Shown here piece by piece: positions 22,301-34,035 of a stretch of DNA of 64,000 nt. The DNA is from Benincasa hispida (lineage: Eukaryota; Streptophyta; Magnoliopsida; Cucurbitales; Cucurbitaceae), in NCBI RefSeq assembly GCF_009727055.1, contig NC_052350.1, forward strand, positions 29,430,000-29,493,999, in the 5' to 3' direction. The translations under genes and the position numbers were made by a program. Within the stretch, counting starts at the first letter, position 1. Every line of letters starts with the position of its first letter. The notes under the pieces are model-generated. The model had not been told where the DNA came from. It saw only the letters and a program-made list of their open reading frames with translations, and made no database searches.

Positions 22301-24600
22301 ATCTTCAAGTTCTTGAATGATTCAAACAATGAATTTGTATAGCTGAATACAGTGAGCAAAGATTAAAACATAATGTTGTACAATTGGACCAACAACAGCA
22401 AAAACTCTTTCTCACAATAAAAAAAAAATGTGACAGCTCTTAATTAAAGTCATAAAGCTTGTTTTAGAACCATGGCCAAATAAGGAAAGAATTTAGATTT
22501 TCCAGAGTAGGAAAGAAAAATATTCTGCATTAGATTAGAAAAATAAAATACTCTACAAGAATTAGTAATGTTGTGTCGAATGTTAATACTTCACTTGTGA
22601 CAACTACAAAAACTACTATAAATTTGCCTTAGAAAAATATAGAGACAATCAGCAAATCTCTCATACTAATCATACATTTTGTAAGTTATTTTGTTCATTT
22701 ACTTTTGCTTTCAATGATTAGCCTAGGCATTCTTTCCTAAGATTCTAGCCATGTTTATTTTATGTTTTAATTGACTTTTAGGTTTATTACTTAACGTATG
22801 TTTTGATTTCTTTCTCTTAAATATTTGGTTTTACTATTTTAATCAATTTTAATTTTAGCATGTATATATGATTAATGCACTTATAGTAAAATCGAAAGTT
22901 GCATGTTGATAATCAAGAGAGGGCCAAATGGTCACAATAATCATGTATTGCCACCTTTTGATGAATCATTGCACCATAACTTATCATCTCATTTGTGGTA
23001 ATTTCATGTGATTGAACACTTGTCCATTTCCAGTGTAGAAAACCAAGTAAGTGTGCGACCCCAATGTTACTCCTATTGTGCTTCTATTTCAAGATGAAAT
23101 AAGTGCTAAGATCCATATATATATATATAAATTACCCCAAATGAATCTAGTGACAAGCACTTAGAAATTGAATTACTTCATCAATGGCTTTAAAAATCTA
23201 TTCATTTTTTTTTTAATTTTTGAAAATTAAGCCTATTTCTTACCATTTCCTACAATAATTTGCATCGTTCTTTAGTACCATGATTGAATTTTTAACCAAA
23301 TTTTAAAAATAAAAACAAGTTTTTAAAAGTTACATTTTTAGTTTTCAAATTTTGGCTTGGTTTTTTAAATAATTTGTAAAAGGTAGATAAGGAAAAAAGA
23401 AATTTGAAGGTACGAGTAATATCTATAGGCTTAATTTCCAAAAAACAAAAAACGAAATGGTTATCAAGCAGAGCCTAAAATTTTGCTTCATATTCACCTT
23501 TGCTTTTTTACTTTGTTAACTAGTGTTTTCCCTTTTTATTTAAGGGCCTCTTGTAGATTTGGTAAAATAAGTTTAAAAAATTAGACTTATAGCTCGATAT
23601 AATACAAGTATATGTCTGATATACACTTGATACATTGTTGATATACTTGATATACTTTTGATATATGGGTGAAAATGACTAATTATTAAAGTGTTTTAAA
23701 AAAATCATAAAAATGATTGTCAAATTGTAATTGAGTGCTAGTGAGCTTTTAAGTTGAATCTTCCTTATCTGTTGTACATTTGTACATAAGACGAAAGAAA
23801 CATCATTTAAAAAGGAAAAAAACTACAAAAGAAATAAAAAATGTAGCAAATACAAAAATTAGTGAGTAATAACTTATATTGTTACAAACAAAAGATGCAA
23901 AAAAGTATACAAATCAATGAAAAAATACAAAATAGATAACAATACGGATTAAACATTGGTTTGTTAAAAATGTAAAATTGAAATACGGAATAAACGAAAA
24001 TCCAAATTTGAGAATTTTGTTATATCTACAATTTTCCATATGTTGAAGGCATGCCACCCATTATAAATTTCCTCTATTTAAATTAGGTTATATTTTCGAG
24101 TACCACTTAATTCATTTTATTATGATAACAATCTTTATATTTAAAAATAAAGACACCTGCCAAAGATGAGTATAGATTGAGATAGTATAAAGATTTGAAT
24201 TTCGAATCTCTCCACCCAAAAATTAAAAAGAAAATAAATAAATAAAAAACTTGAATCCATGGATTTTTAAACTTTGGATTTATATATAGTTTGATGTGTT
24301 CATATTTCACGTGTAACAACAAAGATAAACACACACATATATAGTATATATATTTATAGAATTACAATGAACATGGAATAATGAGAATGAAGAAAAAAAC
24401 ATATTTTTTCCCTAAATTAATTATATACCAAAGTTCCCATTAATGCCTCTGGCTCTTCCTTTGGCCCTCATATAATAAGCTAGCTCCAACCAGAGAGATA
24501 TTTTTGCTGTTAAAACTACAAGAAAGAGCATTGAAGAAGCAGAACCAAACCCTAATTCATTCAAGGTTTGAAACCAAACCCCTTCTGCCTCATTTTTTTT
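22301..24600. other. intergenic AT-rich DNA, no gene seen
   Basis: Long A/T runs, a short (AT)n tract near 23120, repeated TGATATAC words at about 23610-23665, and no convincing coding frame, LTR or RNA gene. It probably represents host DNA next to the insertion site of element E and downstream of the DUF1685 gene. Confidence 0.6.
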
Positions 24601-24667
24601 TTTTTTAAATTTATTTTCTTCCCTTTTTACTCTGATCTGTACAATATATTTCCTCAATTTTTTTCCT

Positions 24668-25469
24668 TTATTTTTCTCCCAATGATTGCATTACTGAACA
24701 TGCCACAGCTTGAGCCCAGTGTCTTAATTTTGCCTTCACTTGCTTTGGGTCTTCCCCTACATCCATAAAATTAAAATAATAATAATAATAATTAAATGAG
24801 TTGCTTCATTTTCTAAAATACTTGTTAAATTTTGCTAAAATATACAATATATCATTTTTAGAATATTGATTTTCCAAAATGTAAAGAATGAAAAATTGGG
24901 GCAAAATAACTTCTTTGGAAAAAAAAATGCTAATTATATTGCAAAGAAACTAAAGTCCCAACAAAAAGCTATATCTTCATACCTGGGCTACAAACCCTCC
25001 ATGTATCAAACTCACTCCTGGGGCTTTCAAATGATGAAGACCTTCTGCCAAGTGACGACGTCGAGGTGCTGCTCTGCGGCGTCGACACGGGGCTTGGCGA
25101 TAGCTGTCGATTGACGGCAAAGTAAAGGTCAAGGGCCGGCAACGTACCACACAGCTTGTGCCCATCTTCCTCATTGAATGCAAACCCTAGCTCTATGCAG
25201 CCTTTGAGCTCATTCCAGTCCTCATCGGTCAAGTCGTCCCTATCCGTCGAGCCATTCCTCGGGCGAAGCATCTGTCTTCGCCGCTTCTCCCATGCAAGGT
25301 CCCTTGGCGTCTCACACATTGAAAGTTGCTTCGACAAACGTTTCTTGTTCTTCAACCTTGGTGGTGCCAACGGCATGTGCTTTAGCTCGTCCTCCGATTC
25401 GTGGAACGATGGGCACGATGACGACGAAGATAGTGATGAAGGCATCCTTTGCAAGTGTTTCTTATCCAT
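24668..25469 (-). CDS. DUF1685 family protein, two exons
   Basis: The only apparently intact host gene. Exon 1 is 24983-25469 and exon 2 is 24668-24756, joined across a 226-bp intron (24757-24982) with donor CAG/GTATG and acceptor GTAG/G. Together they make 191 residues. After a Ser/Pro-rich N-terminus (SSLSSSSSCPSFHESEDEL) come a basic stretch, the family core LTDEDWNELKGCIELGFAF (about residues 80-100), LPALDLYFAV, a Ser-rich linker, and the C-terminal block KQVKAKLRHWAQAVACSV coded by exon 2. These are the conserved blocks of plant DUF1685 (PF07939) proteins, whose biochemical role is unknown. I chose the ATG at 25469 (MDKKHLQRM); an in-frame upstream ATG at 25505 would add 12 residues. 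A TATA-like CTATATTAAG lies at about 25775-25784 and an AATAAA at 24610-24615. Confidence 0.92.
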
Positions 25470-26051
25470 TAGGGTTATGTCTAAAGAAAGAAAACAAACA
25501 AACAAAAAGGCGAGTGGCGGTGGGGGAATGTGACGACCCGCCAGCCACGCGCGTGAGGAGAGAGGGCCGGGGTCGGGGACGGGAAGGAGGCCGAGTTGGG
25601 AATTTGTTTAGGAAGAAGGCCAGAGCCAGCCCGACCGAGTGAGGGCACAGGAGCAAGGGAGGGCTTTAATGGAGAGAAGGAAACAACGATATGGAGGAGA
25701 AGGGATGAATAGCCATCATTCATAGGAAGGTTGATTCAGTTATTGCCTTTCCACCATTACTTTCTAACAAACCCTTAATATAGTTCTTTTCTAGTTTACT
25801 ATCCTTAGAATTTTTAAGATCCTTCTTCATTTTGAAGACTTCAAGTTAATTGGTAAAATTCCTTTTCTTTTTAATGATTTTTTTTTCTTTTTGGAGATTC
25901 AAAATCTTTCAAGTTCTCTCTCCATAGAAATTTTATTGAGATTTAGGATATTTTTGGTAAAATATTAGAGCTGCTTATTCAAATTCTCGTACTATGCAAA
26001 AATGATAAAACAATAAAGAAAATCAAAAAGAGTTTTCTTAATAAATTTTTA

Positions 26052-26065
26052 AATATATAATATAT

Positions 26066-26096
<31 letters not shown>

Positions 26097-26097
26097 T
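26052..26097. repeat. AT-rich microsatellite
   Basis: Imperfect (TA)n run interrupted by single extra A residues; 46 bases containing only A and T. Confidence 0.95.
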
Positions 26098-26172
26098 TTA
26101 GTTTTCAAATTTGGCTTGGATTTTAAAAATAGTTGTACTAAAAGGGAAATTATTTCAAATGGTAAAACTGTT

Positions 26173-26333
26173 GAAAATATTTACAAGATATAGCAAAATT
26201 TTAGAACTATCAATGATAGACATTGATATACACTGATAGACTTCTATCAGTGTCTATCAGTGATCAATGTCACTAATAGAAGCATCTATCATTGATAGTT
26301 CTAAAATTTTACTATATTTTTTTAAATATTTTG
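26173..26333. mobile_element. palindromic MITE-like element
   Basis: Two inverted arms of about 45 bases (26176-26220 and 26284-26331), sharing AAATAT, TATAGCAAAATTTTAGAAC / GTTCTAAAATTTTACTATA and CTATCAATGATAG, enclose a second palindrome, CACTGATAGA..TCTATCAGTG (26231-26252). The whole folds into one long hairpin. Such TGATAGA-rich hairpins are, to my knowledge, common in cucurbit genomes; I cannot assign a superfamily without the target site. Confidence 0.8.
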
Positions 26334-27786
26334 ATTTATTTTTTCTATATTTAAAAACAGTCCTATACTAAAATATAGAGAGAAAAATAAAGAAACCAAT
26401 AGGTGAAAAAAGTGTATATATATATATGTTTAATTTTAAAAAACTAAATGATTATCAAATTTGACACTAATATACTTCCTTTCTTTTTCTTTTTAAGGCC
26501 AATAAACGTAGAAGGGGAGATCAAACCATTGATTTTTAAATTCGTAATTGGTGTCTTATCCACTAATTTACGATAAGATTGGCCAAATATACTTCATTTG
26601 TGTTGAACTTTATTAATCACACTCAATAATTATTTATTCTATTCTATTTCATCTCAATTTTAATATAGAAAACATGTAAGAGAATGGTCTCTAGGCTGGT
26701 CAAATTTGTATAAAAATCTAATGTTGATGGCTATTTAAATAATAAATGGAAACCTCTCTACCATATTGTTTGTGATTCATCTTATTATATAATAAATATT
26801 GGATTCCATCTTAAAATTAATTGTCAATGAGAGAATTAAACACGTTATGAACCTCATAAAGATTGTGAGATCAAGGTTTCACATATTTCTAATGTGAGAT
26901 CTTAGACATGGTCTATCAAGTACCACCTCAAGATGGTGCCTCTTTGGATTCACAAAATTTTCTTTGATTAGAACCAAATTTTTTAACCGAATACCTATTT
27001 GAATTTCATGGGATTTAATATTGTATTAGATAAATATGAAGTTTCATCTTTAAATAAGAACCCCATATTATTTAATATTTAGTATGCTCACATTCGTTCC
27101 TTAACTATGTGACGTTCTTGAAATTATAGTAAAGTAATGTTGGAGAATACGATGTATATAAGATGACTATACCATAGTTGAATAAAAGATATACAGTGTA
27201 AACATAAAGGCACTTTACAATTAACATTTTTTCAAACTCAAAAGTAAAGCAAATGGAATAACAAAGGTTACAGAATGAGTAATGAAAAATCTCTAGATCT
27301 TGTAGAAAGATCAATAGGTACTTGGGCGCACTTATCAAGCATTGTCTTCAAAAGAATTATTTTCATTTTGCACAACTTGCAAACAAACTACAAAACAGCC
27401 GTCTCAACATAACACACTAACTAATTTCAGTAAAACAACCTCCTCGAACTATTTAGATTAGACAAAACTCTTGGATGATACTTTCTCCCAACTCAACTCA
27501 ATATTAATAGGAAAGAAAGAGATAAGAAAACTCTTCTTGCTGGAATGGAATGATCCGAGAAAACAAATTGTTAATTATAGGCTACCAACTTCAAATATAT
27601 ATCAAATATAACTCAATTGAGTAGTTAGTTGACAAATTCAAACATAACTCATCAAATAAAAGAAATTACAAATGTTAAATTTGTGAATGAAACATCATCC
27701 ATTTTGATATTTTGACCCCAATTTGAATGTTTTATCAATGAATTTAATATACATGTTTGTGTTTAGTTCAATATGGAATGTTTCCA

Positions 27787-27890
27787 CTAGGATTGTAAAC
27801 GGGTCAAAATTGACCTGACCCGACCTCATGAACAAACCTCGACCCAATCCAATCCAGTTTCAACCCGAACTCAGGTCGGGTTGGTAAATC
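27787..27890. repeat. GACCCGACC / GGTCGGGTT word block
   Basis: Contains GGGTCAAAATTGACC, CTGACCCGACCTC, CCTCGACCC and CAGGTCGGGTTGG, that is short GGGTCGGGT words on both strands that can pair. Similar blocks are widespread in plant intergenic DNA, usually within non-autonomous DNA transposons. No terminal repeats could be fixed. Confidence 0.55.
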
Positions 27891-28854
27891 TCCAAGCTCC
27901 ATAAAGGAAGAAATCATAAAAAAGGGAGGAAAATGACCACAAACTTAAATGAAGAAGAAGATGAAATGGCAAACAAGTGAGTTCTTAATCTCTCTCTCAT
28001 GAAACCGCAGACTGCCAAATGAAGAAGAAGAATCTTCCACTTGGGACTTGTACCTAGACAGCAAATGAAATTTCAAGAATATGACAAAAGAAGGGCATTT
28101 CTTCCTCTTTCGGTATTAAGGGCAATGAGAGAGAAACGGTTGGAAATCTCTACAATCAAATAGCGAATAAAAAAGATAGATATTCTAAAACTAAACCATT
28201 AAACACCAAAATATTCAATCAGAAATTAAGGGTTTGAAAAAGTATTTCGGGGTCGAGGCGTGTTGACGCACAGCTCCTTACACTAAATAATTTGGCACTC
28301 CACTCTTAGGATACAACGTTCCAAGAATGTTTGCATGCGACGAAGCAATCTTACTACCTTACGAACTTCTTTGGACTTATAGTATAAAGATGATTAAAAA
28401 TCCTAACCACCTCCACCTAGCCCTAAAGACTCTTTAAAAAAGGAAAGGATAATCAACATTTTTTTCTCACCCCTTAAAGTTTTTAAATTAAAATATAATT
28501 AAATAATTATGATAAAAATAAAATACAATAAAATATGAAAATCAAGAGATTGTAAAGGTAAAGAAGCTTAAAACTCCACGATTGGATCCAGTGCTGCGTG
28601 TAAAACTTTCCAATGGAAGCGTTCAATTGGTTTGATCGAAGGTGAATGATGGAGAGAAGAGATAATGATGACGGAGACCTCTGAGACAGTGAGAGTTGTG
28701 ATGGGACAATTCAAAAGCAATTGAAGAGACTGAATAGAGAGAGAGAGAGATTGGAAGCCATTGGCCAAGTAAAGTTAAGATAGAGAGAGATGGATGGCAT
28801 GAAATTGAGACCCCTAAGCAAAAGTTAAATAGGTCAGTTTGAGCAAACAAAAAA

Positions 28855-28912
28855 ATGAACCAAACCATATCGGTTCAGTTTGGACTGGTTTGATCTAGTT
28901 CGGTTTAGGCTC
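28855..28912. repeat. GGTT(C/T)GGTTTGG word block
   Basis: Repeated CGGTTCAGTTTGG, CTGGTTTGATC, TTCGGTTTAGG words in a row. Similar GGTTCGGG words recur in the K leader at about 38705-38815. Confidence 0.55.
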
Positions 28913-29284
28913 CTTCACTCCTAGTTTTCACTTTCTTTCACAATATTTGTAATAATATTACATGAAATAAAGTGAGAAAAAATAATAAAAGAAAATGTTG
29001 AGAGTAAAAAGACAAGATTTATTGTTACAGAAAGAACCGATGATAAGAAATGAAGTTGCAGGCAGTTGAATGTTGTCGTCTTCTTTCTGTTATGTTTGTT
29101 GTAACCATCCGAGCTTTTTTGTTGATAATGAGCGCCTATATAAAAGAAAACGAATGAGAGAATAGAACAAAAGAGAGCAAGGCATTCATTCTGTAAGAAG
29201 TTTAAAAAAGAAGTAACAAAAGAGACCCTCCCAATTTGCACAGTGGATGTAGTCCTTTGACTGAACTACTTAAATACTTGTGTT

Positions 29285-29600
29285 CTTTCTTTTTTTCAAT
29301 ACAATCGTCTAGCTTTTACTTAAGTATCGTGTACACGATTGTTTAGGTCCTATCGCATCATCAACACAATCGTTTAGCTCCGCATTGCATTGTCTATATG
29401 ATTGTCTAGTTCCTCAGCTATCGTCTATACGATCATTTAGTTCTACTCAACTATCGTCTAGTGCTTCTTAATATCATTTACATAATTGAACTATCGTCTA
29501 GTTCTTTGGAGCTTCGTCTACATGATTGAGCTACATTCAGGTAAACGATTGAAGAGTTTTGAAACTTGAAGCCTAAAGTCTTCCCTGAGTCTTTAAGTGT
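29285..29600. repeat. CGATCGTCTAG-type word block
   Basis: Degenerate words on an ACGATCGTCTAG theme: ACAATCGTCTAGC, ACACGATTGTTTAGG, ACAATCGTTTAGC, ATGATTGTCTAG, ATCGTCTATACGATCATTTAG, ACTATCGTCTAG (twice) and AAACGATTG. The same vocabulary fills the leader of copia A (56240-56890), although the neighbouring copia remnant here (29650-30720) is of another lineage. Confidence 0.85.
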
Positions 29601-29649
29601 ACTTAACCGTTAATGTTGAGTAGTTTTAGCCTGCAAACTAGTGGATCAT

Positions 29650-30720
29650 AGTTATCTATGACAACATTTATGCATCAGAAATGGTATCTTCTCTTCAACT
29701 TTCCTTAGTAAATAATTATTGAATATAACGAAGAAATTGTGTGACCAAGCTTTGGAATTATCTTTCTCATTTGTTAATTGAGACAATAAATATCATACAC
29801 AACTCATTATTTATCTATAAGTTCTATACAATTACGTCCATTTTGGTCCTCGACACAAAATCCTAAATTCATGAGAACTTTAGGGAGCATAAGCCATTTG
29901 AAAAGTTCTCTTAGAATTGAAGCAACCCCACTTCTATTTTTACGTTATATGATATTGATTACGAGTATTCTATCAATACTCATCTTATAAAACAAGATAT
30001 CAACATGACCTTAACATTAATAAATTATAGACTCTATAACATATCATAGAAATAGGAAGAAACTATATGCTTATTAGTATGTCAACTATGAATTATCTAA
30101 TTAGTTTTCTTATTCAACCTAAATCTTGGGATCTTTAGTCAACTAAGGTTAGGTTTCCACCAAATATCTCATTTCATGGGCTTTATCCTCATTTCAATGT
30201 ATATGTCTCACTTGCTCTATTAGAAATCTTTTTGTCAAATGATCTGCAACATTCTCTTTCAATTTTTACGTGATATATGTTGAGATTACTTACCATTATA
30301 GACATTATTCATGGCTCTCATAGAGACTGCTAAATTGTTAAAATAAATAATATTGCACTTATAGGTTTTGTCCATCGTGAAATATCTTTAAGAAAGATTT
30401 GGAGTCTTTCAACTTATTTTCCTACTTTATCAAGAGCAATAAAAGCTAATTTCGTAATAGAACATGTTATACATATTTGTTTTAAAGATTTCCATGATAC
30501 ATCTGTTTCACTAAAGGTAAAAATATAACAATTGGTTGATTTAATCTTCATGTTATTAGAAATCTAATTAGCATCACTAAATTCTTCTAATAGATGTAAA
30601 TACTTTGTATAATGCATGCCATATTCTAGAGTGTACTTCATATACTATATAACTCTGACTAAAGCATTAATTCAATAATTATCGTGTCTAGGATTGCAAG
30701 TGCATCTTGCTAACCTATGA
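29650..30720 (-). pseudogene. decayed copia RT tail / RNase H and 3' flank
   Basis: Read on the minus strand, 30590-30720 shows an RT-tail block with LARCTCNPR, YMKYTLEYGMHYTKYLHLLEEFSDAN, matching in order the RT/RNase H junction of F (10320-10460). Near 30215-30240 it reads VADHLTKRFLIEQVRHIH, the RNase H C-terminal block (LADPLTKGL in F). The RNase H centre between them is barely recognisable. At about 30125-30135 the RSQ-like GATCCCAAGAT text matches the F post-coding region. Many stops; an old inactive copy of the F lineage. Confidence 0.75.
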
Positions 30721-30721
30721 A

Positions 30722-31375
30722 GAACAGACACAGATATAGATACGAGATACAGATACGAAGGGATTTAGCGATACGCCAATTTCCAAAAAACTAGGATACA
30801 AATACGATGCAGATACGTTTTGTTTTTCTTAAAAAAAATCTAAGATATAGATAAATTTAGCATAAAAGTTAATGGCAATAGTACAAAATACAATACAAAC
30901 ACTGAAGTGCAATACAAAAGGTAATATCTAGGATGTTAAAGCACAGTAGTTAATAAAATGCAATAGAAAAATAACTCATATTGATCAAAGAAGAAGAAGA
31001 AGATTAGAGGGAGGAGTATGAAGATAAACGAAGAACTTCTTCGTTGAATTGTTGAAGATATCCAAGTGGGTTATATATTGGTGGACTTTGTGGGGACATA
31101 AATGTGAAGATGAAAATTAGATTATTCTAGAGTTTGGTCTTTTATTTTAATTTTTTTTTCACTTTTAGTTTTGAACTTAAGTAGTGAGCTTTTTGAATTG
31201 GCTGTTTAGTTTTAGATTGGGAAAGATTAGACGAGTTGGTTATCTTTTTTTCTTTTAAAAAAAAGTAAGCATAAAAATAGATACGTCAAATCGCGTGTTA
31301 GATATGTATCTGTGAAGTATCTAAAAGTATTGGTATCCGAAACGTGGCTGATACGGATTCTTTGCATCACATGAA
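30722..31375. mobile_element. candidate small insertion with GATACG-word ends
   Basis: A 650-bp stretch interrupts the copia remnant. Its left end is full of AGATACG/AGATACAGATACG words (30725-30815). Its right end carries related words in the opposite sense (GTATCTGTGAAGTATC, GGTATCCG, 31300-31355). The centre has A/T runs and GAAGAAGAAG and no coding frame. The neighbouring (T)ATGAAG at both edges (about 30716 and 31372) could be a target duplication, but I am unsure of the exact ends. Confidence 0.4.
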
Positions 31376-31552
31376 GTATATGTGCTTCATAGTTGCTAAC
31401 CTTCCTACTAAATAGGAAATATGAGAACTCCTACAACTTTTTATGTACATTAAGTTACCAATACTACTCTAGTATGATAGGTTAATTTTATTACAAGCAA
31501 AGCTTGAGTAACATATTTTATAACATGTCTTGTATTATATCAATCAATATGT
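31376..31552. other. short continuation of the copia remnant
   Basis: Sequence between the GATACG-word insertion and the solo LTR. It has no gene and its GTTGCTAACC text resembles the edge at about 30705, so it may be the rest of the same old copia. Confidence 0.4.
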
Positions 31553-33405
31553 TGTTGGGTTTTATGTTCTGAAACTTGTAATCTGTAAACAATAAATTCA
31601 TTCTATAAATCAATAAAGTTGTTATTGAAGTTTGTCAATAAAGTTGTATAGAATATATGAATTTCTTATTTCGTTTTAGAAATTAATCCAATAAACTAAA
31701 AGATTCATGACTATTACATGAGTACTTGAACTTTATGTGGAGACATAAGAGCGGATTAGGTTCGAGTAAATAGTCTAAATGATCTATAGTATATGAATAA
31801 GATCGGGTGTCTTATTCTGGTAACACTATTGGATGCGGCCCACTCTATAGTTGTTACAAGAAGTCGTAAAGTGCTACAGACGAAGTGATTCTGATTCGTA
31901 CATGTAGTAACATGAGGAGTGTGAACATTTTATGCAATGAGTTTACGCAAGATCGGACCAAGAAATAAGTCACTCTTACTTTATAACGTTGTTTACTATT
32001 TAAGACTGACTATTTCAAAACGATGACCTAGGTAACTTGACCTTAATCTTGAGCTAATTATGAACTCTTGTTTATTCGGGATTATCCTTAGATTTGCATA
32101 GGTGAGGGTTAGCTCAACAACGTCGGCTCAATAAGTCTCCCATTTTAGGGGTAAGATCGGGTAGATAGTTGGAGACATAGGGTGCAAGATGGAATTCACT
32201 CCTACCTACTTTCAGGGATAGTAGAGAGGTTTTTCACTTAGATGCTAACTCCGGATCTTGAACAAGGGCCCCATCCTCTCATTGGTCTGAGAGGGACTCG
32301 GTTTGATGATTGGATCACAAATCAATTGTTCATTAGAGGATCAGTCGAACTTAAAAAACAAGAGGTAATCTCGGGGGTAACTTACTAATCATGGTTATAT
32401 CGAGTGGACACAATATATCTACAGTAAAGGGAGTGCAATTTTGCACTTTGGTAGAGTGACTAGTAGTTAACGAATGAGGATTAATTCGATGTGAAGAGTT
32501 TAGTAAATTAATCTCAGATCATTGGAGCCCATGAATCATTCAAATACAAATTAAGAGAATTAGTAATTATATGTGATATAATTCACGTTTAATTTTGGAA
32601 TTAAACAAAATTGGAGAATTTATTAATATTTAAATATGATTGAAATATTCATGAATAGGGATTCATGATAGTAGAATTGATGATTAATTAATTTTATATT
32701 TGATATTAAATTAATTAAAATTAATTAAATTGTTTAATTAATTATTAATTATTAATTTTATTAGAAAATTTAATTATTGAATTAACTTTTGTAAAATTAA
32801 TAAAAAAAATCAATTTTAATTAAAGAATTAAAATCGAAAAGTTAATTTTTATTTGTAATTTTGGAAAAGCTTCAAAATGAAAATAAAAATTAAAAAATTT
32901 GAAAATTTGAAAAGTGGGAATTTCTCACTTCTTTAACCTAGCAACTCATTCATGGTTCCACTATTTTTACAGCTCAAATTCTCAAGCTTGAGCTGGAATT
33001 CATGCAGAAAGTTTGTTGCTTGAATGTCCTGCAATATAAACTTCAGCTTTGAAGTGGTAATCGGTAATGCATTGAAGAGATTTTTGTTGAAAAATCCATT
33101 TGAAGAAAGTCTTCATTTTGCTGAAAACCAGAAAACCTTTCTCTTTCATTTTCCTAATTCGAGCTTATTTTGAGTCCCACAACTCAATCTAAGGTACCAA
33201 GAAAATAGGAAGAAGACCTTGTGGTGGTTCACATCCAAAGGAAGGGAGGATAGCAGATGGAAATCGTGATTCAAGAGGTACTTCAAAGGTTAGTGTTAAA
33301 ACTCTATTTTTAGTTTATGAGCATGCTGAGTTTGAAGCCAAAATTAATGAATTAGAATGCTTAATGATCATGTTTTCTTCCACTGCTTGCTTCTATATTC
33401 CAACA
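31553..33405 (+). repeat. solo copia LTR
   Basis: 1853-bp LTR starting TGTTGGG and ending CCAACA, giving a perfect 6-base terminal inverted repeat. Flanks TATGT (31548-31552) and TATGC (33406-33410) form a target duplication with one mismatch. It carries a TATA-like TATAAA at 33035 and the donor-like CAAAG/GTTAGT at 33288-33290. No primer site or gag follows, so it is a solo LTR. Confidence 0.9.
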
Positions 33406-34035
33406 TATGCATGTTTCATGTCATACAAAATCAGCCTAGAGATATTTTCTTTATTTTGTTAAACCGTGTTATGCATATTCGCAGGAACTATTTTTCTATT
33501 TGTGCAGAGAAGATTATTTCCATCTTTGAATATCTTCTCAAGGTCGTTATATTATGACTTTGTATTTGTTTAGGGTTAGCCTCTTTAAACGAGAAGATAT
33601 GTGTCAGGTTTTTAGAGATTATTTACATAGAATACTTTCATGATTGTTAATAAACCTTGTGCTCCTCACTATTGATGGTGTCGCCTATAGTAACATAAAC
33701 TAGACTGGGTGTGTACAAATATTCTCAATCACAGTAAGTGAAGTTGGTGTTGCACTTAAGGGGGCCTAAGTATACTCGTACTGAAGGGGTCTCATACAAA
33801 AGCTTAGGATAAGGTGATTCATAAAGGTGATGGGAGCTCACACTTGGGGAGAGGGGGGCTACATACTTCTATTTCAATGAATCTCAAATAAAGTTTGGAA
33901 AGCTTTTTATTGTGGAAGTTAGGAGATCTTAAACTTAGGGGGAGCCTAAATTGAAACTGAAAAGTAAGTTGTATGTGAATTACTATTTAGGGAGTCTAAT
34001 AAATAAGTATTTCACTATAATTGCTTAACTCTTTT
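33406..34035. other. non-coding DNA with G-rich purine tracts
   Basis: No gene recognised. Several G-rich blocks are present: TTAAGGGGGCC (about 33760), TTGGGGAGAGGGGGGC (about 33845) and TTAGGGGGAGCC (about 33938). They could be polypurine-tract-like pieces of an older retrotransposon; a further GGGGGGG run at about 34162 lies inside the putative gypsy LTR. Confidence 0.4.

Larger units (their letters stand above)
25785..29280. other. intergenic DNA upstream of the DUF1685 gene
   Basis: Mostly AT-rich with no convincing coding sequence. It holds an AT microsatellite (26052-26097), a palindromic MITE (26173-26333) and two blocks of GGGTC/GACCC or GGTT(T/C)GG words (27787-27890, 28855-28910). 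A minus-strand open frame at 28921-29241 (106 codons, hydrophobic) has no recognisable domain and I do not call it a gene. Confidence 0.55.

Noticed and set aside
28921..29241. 106-codon hydrophobic minus-strand frame
   Set aside because: Low-complexity F/S/L-rich translation of purine-rich DNA, no domain, no splice or promoter context.
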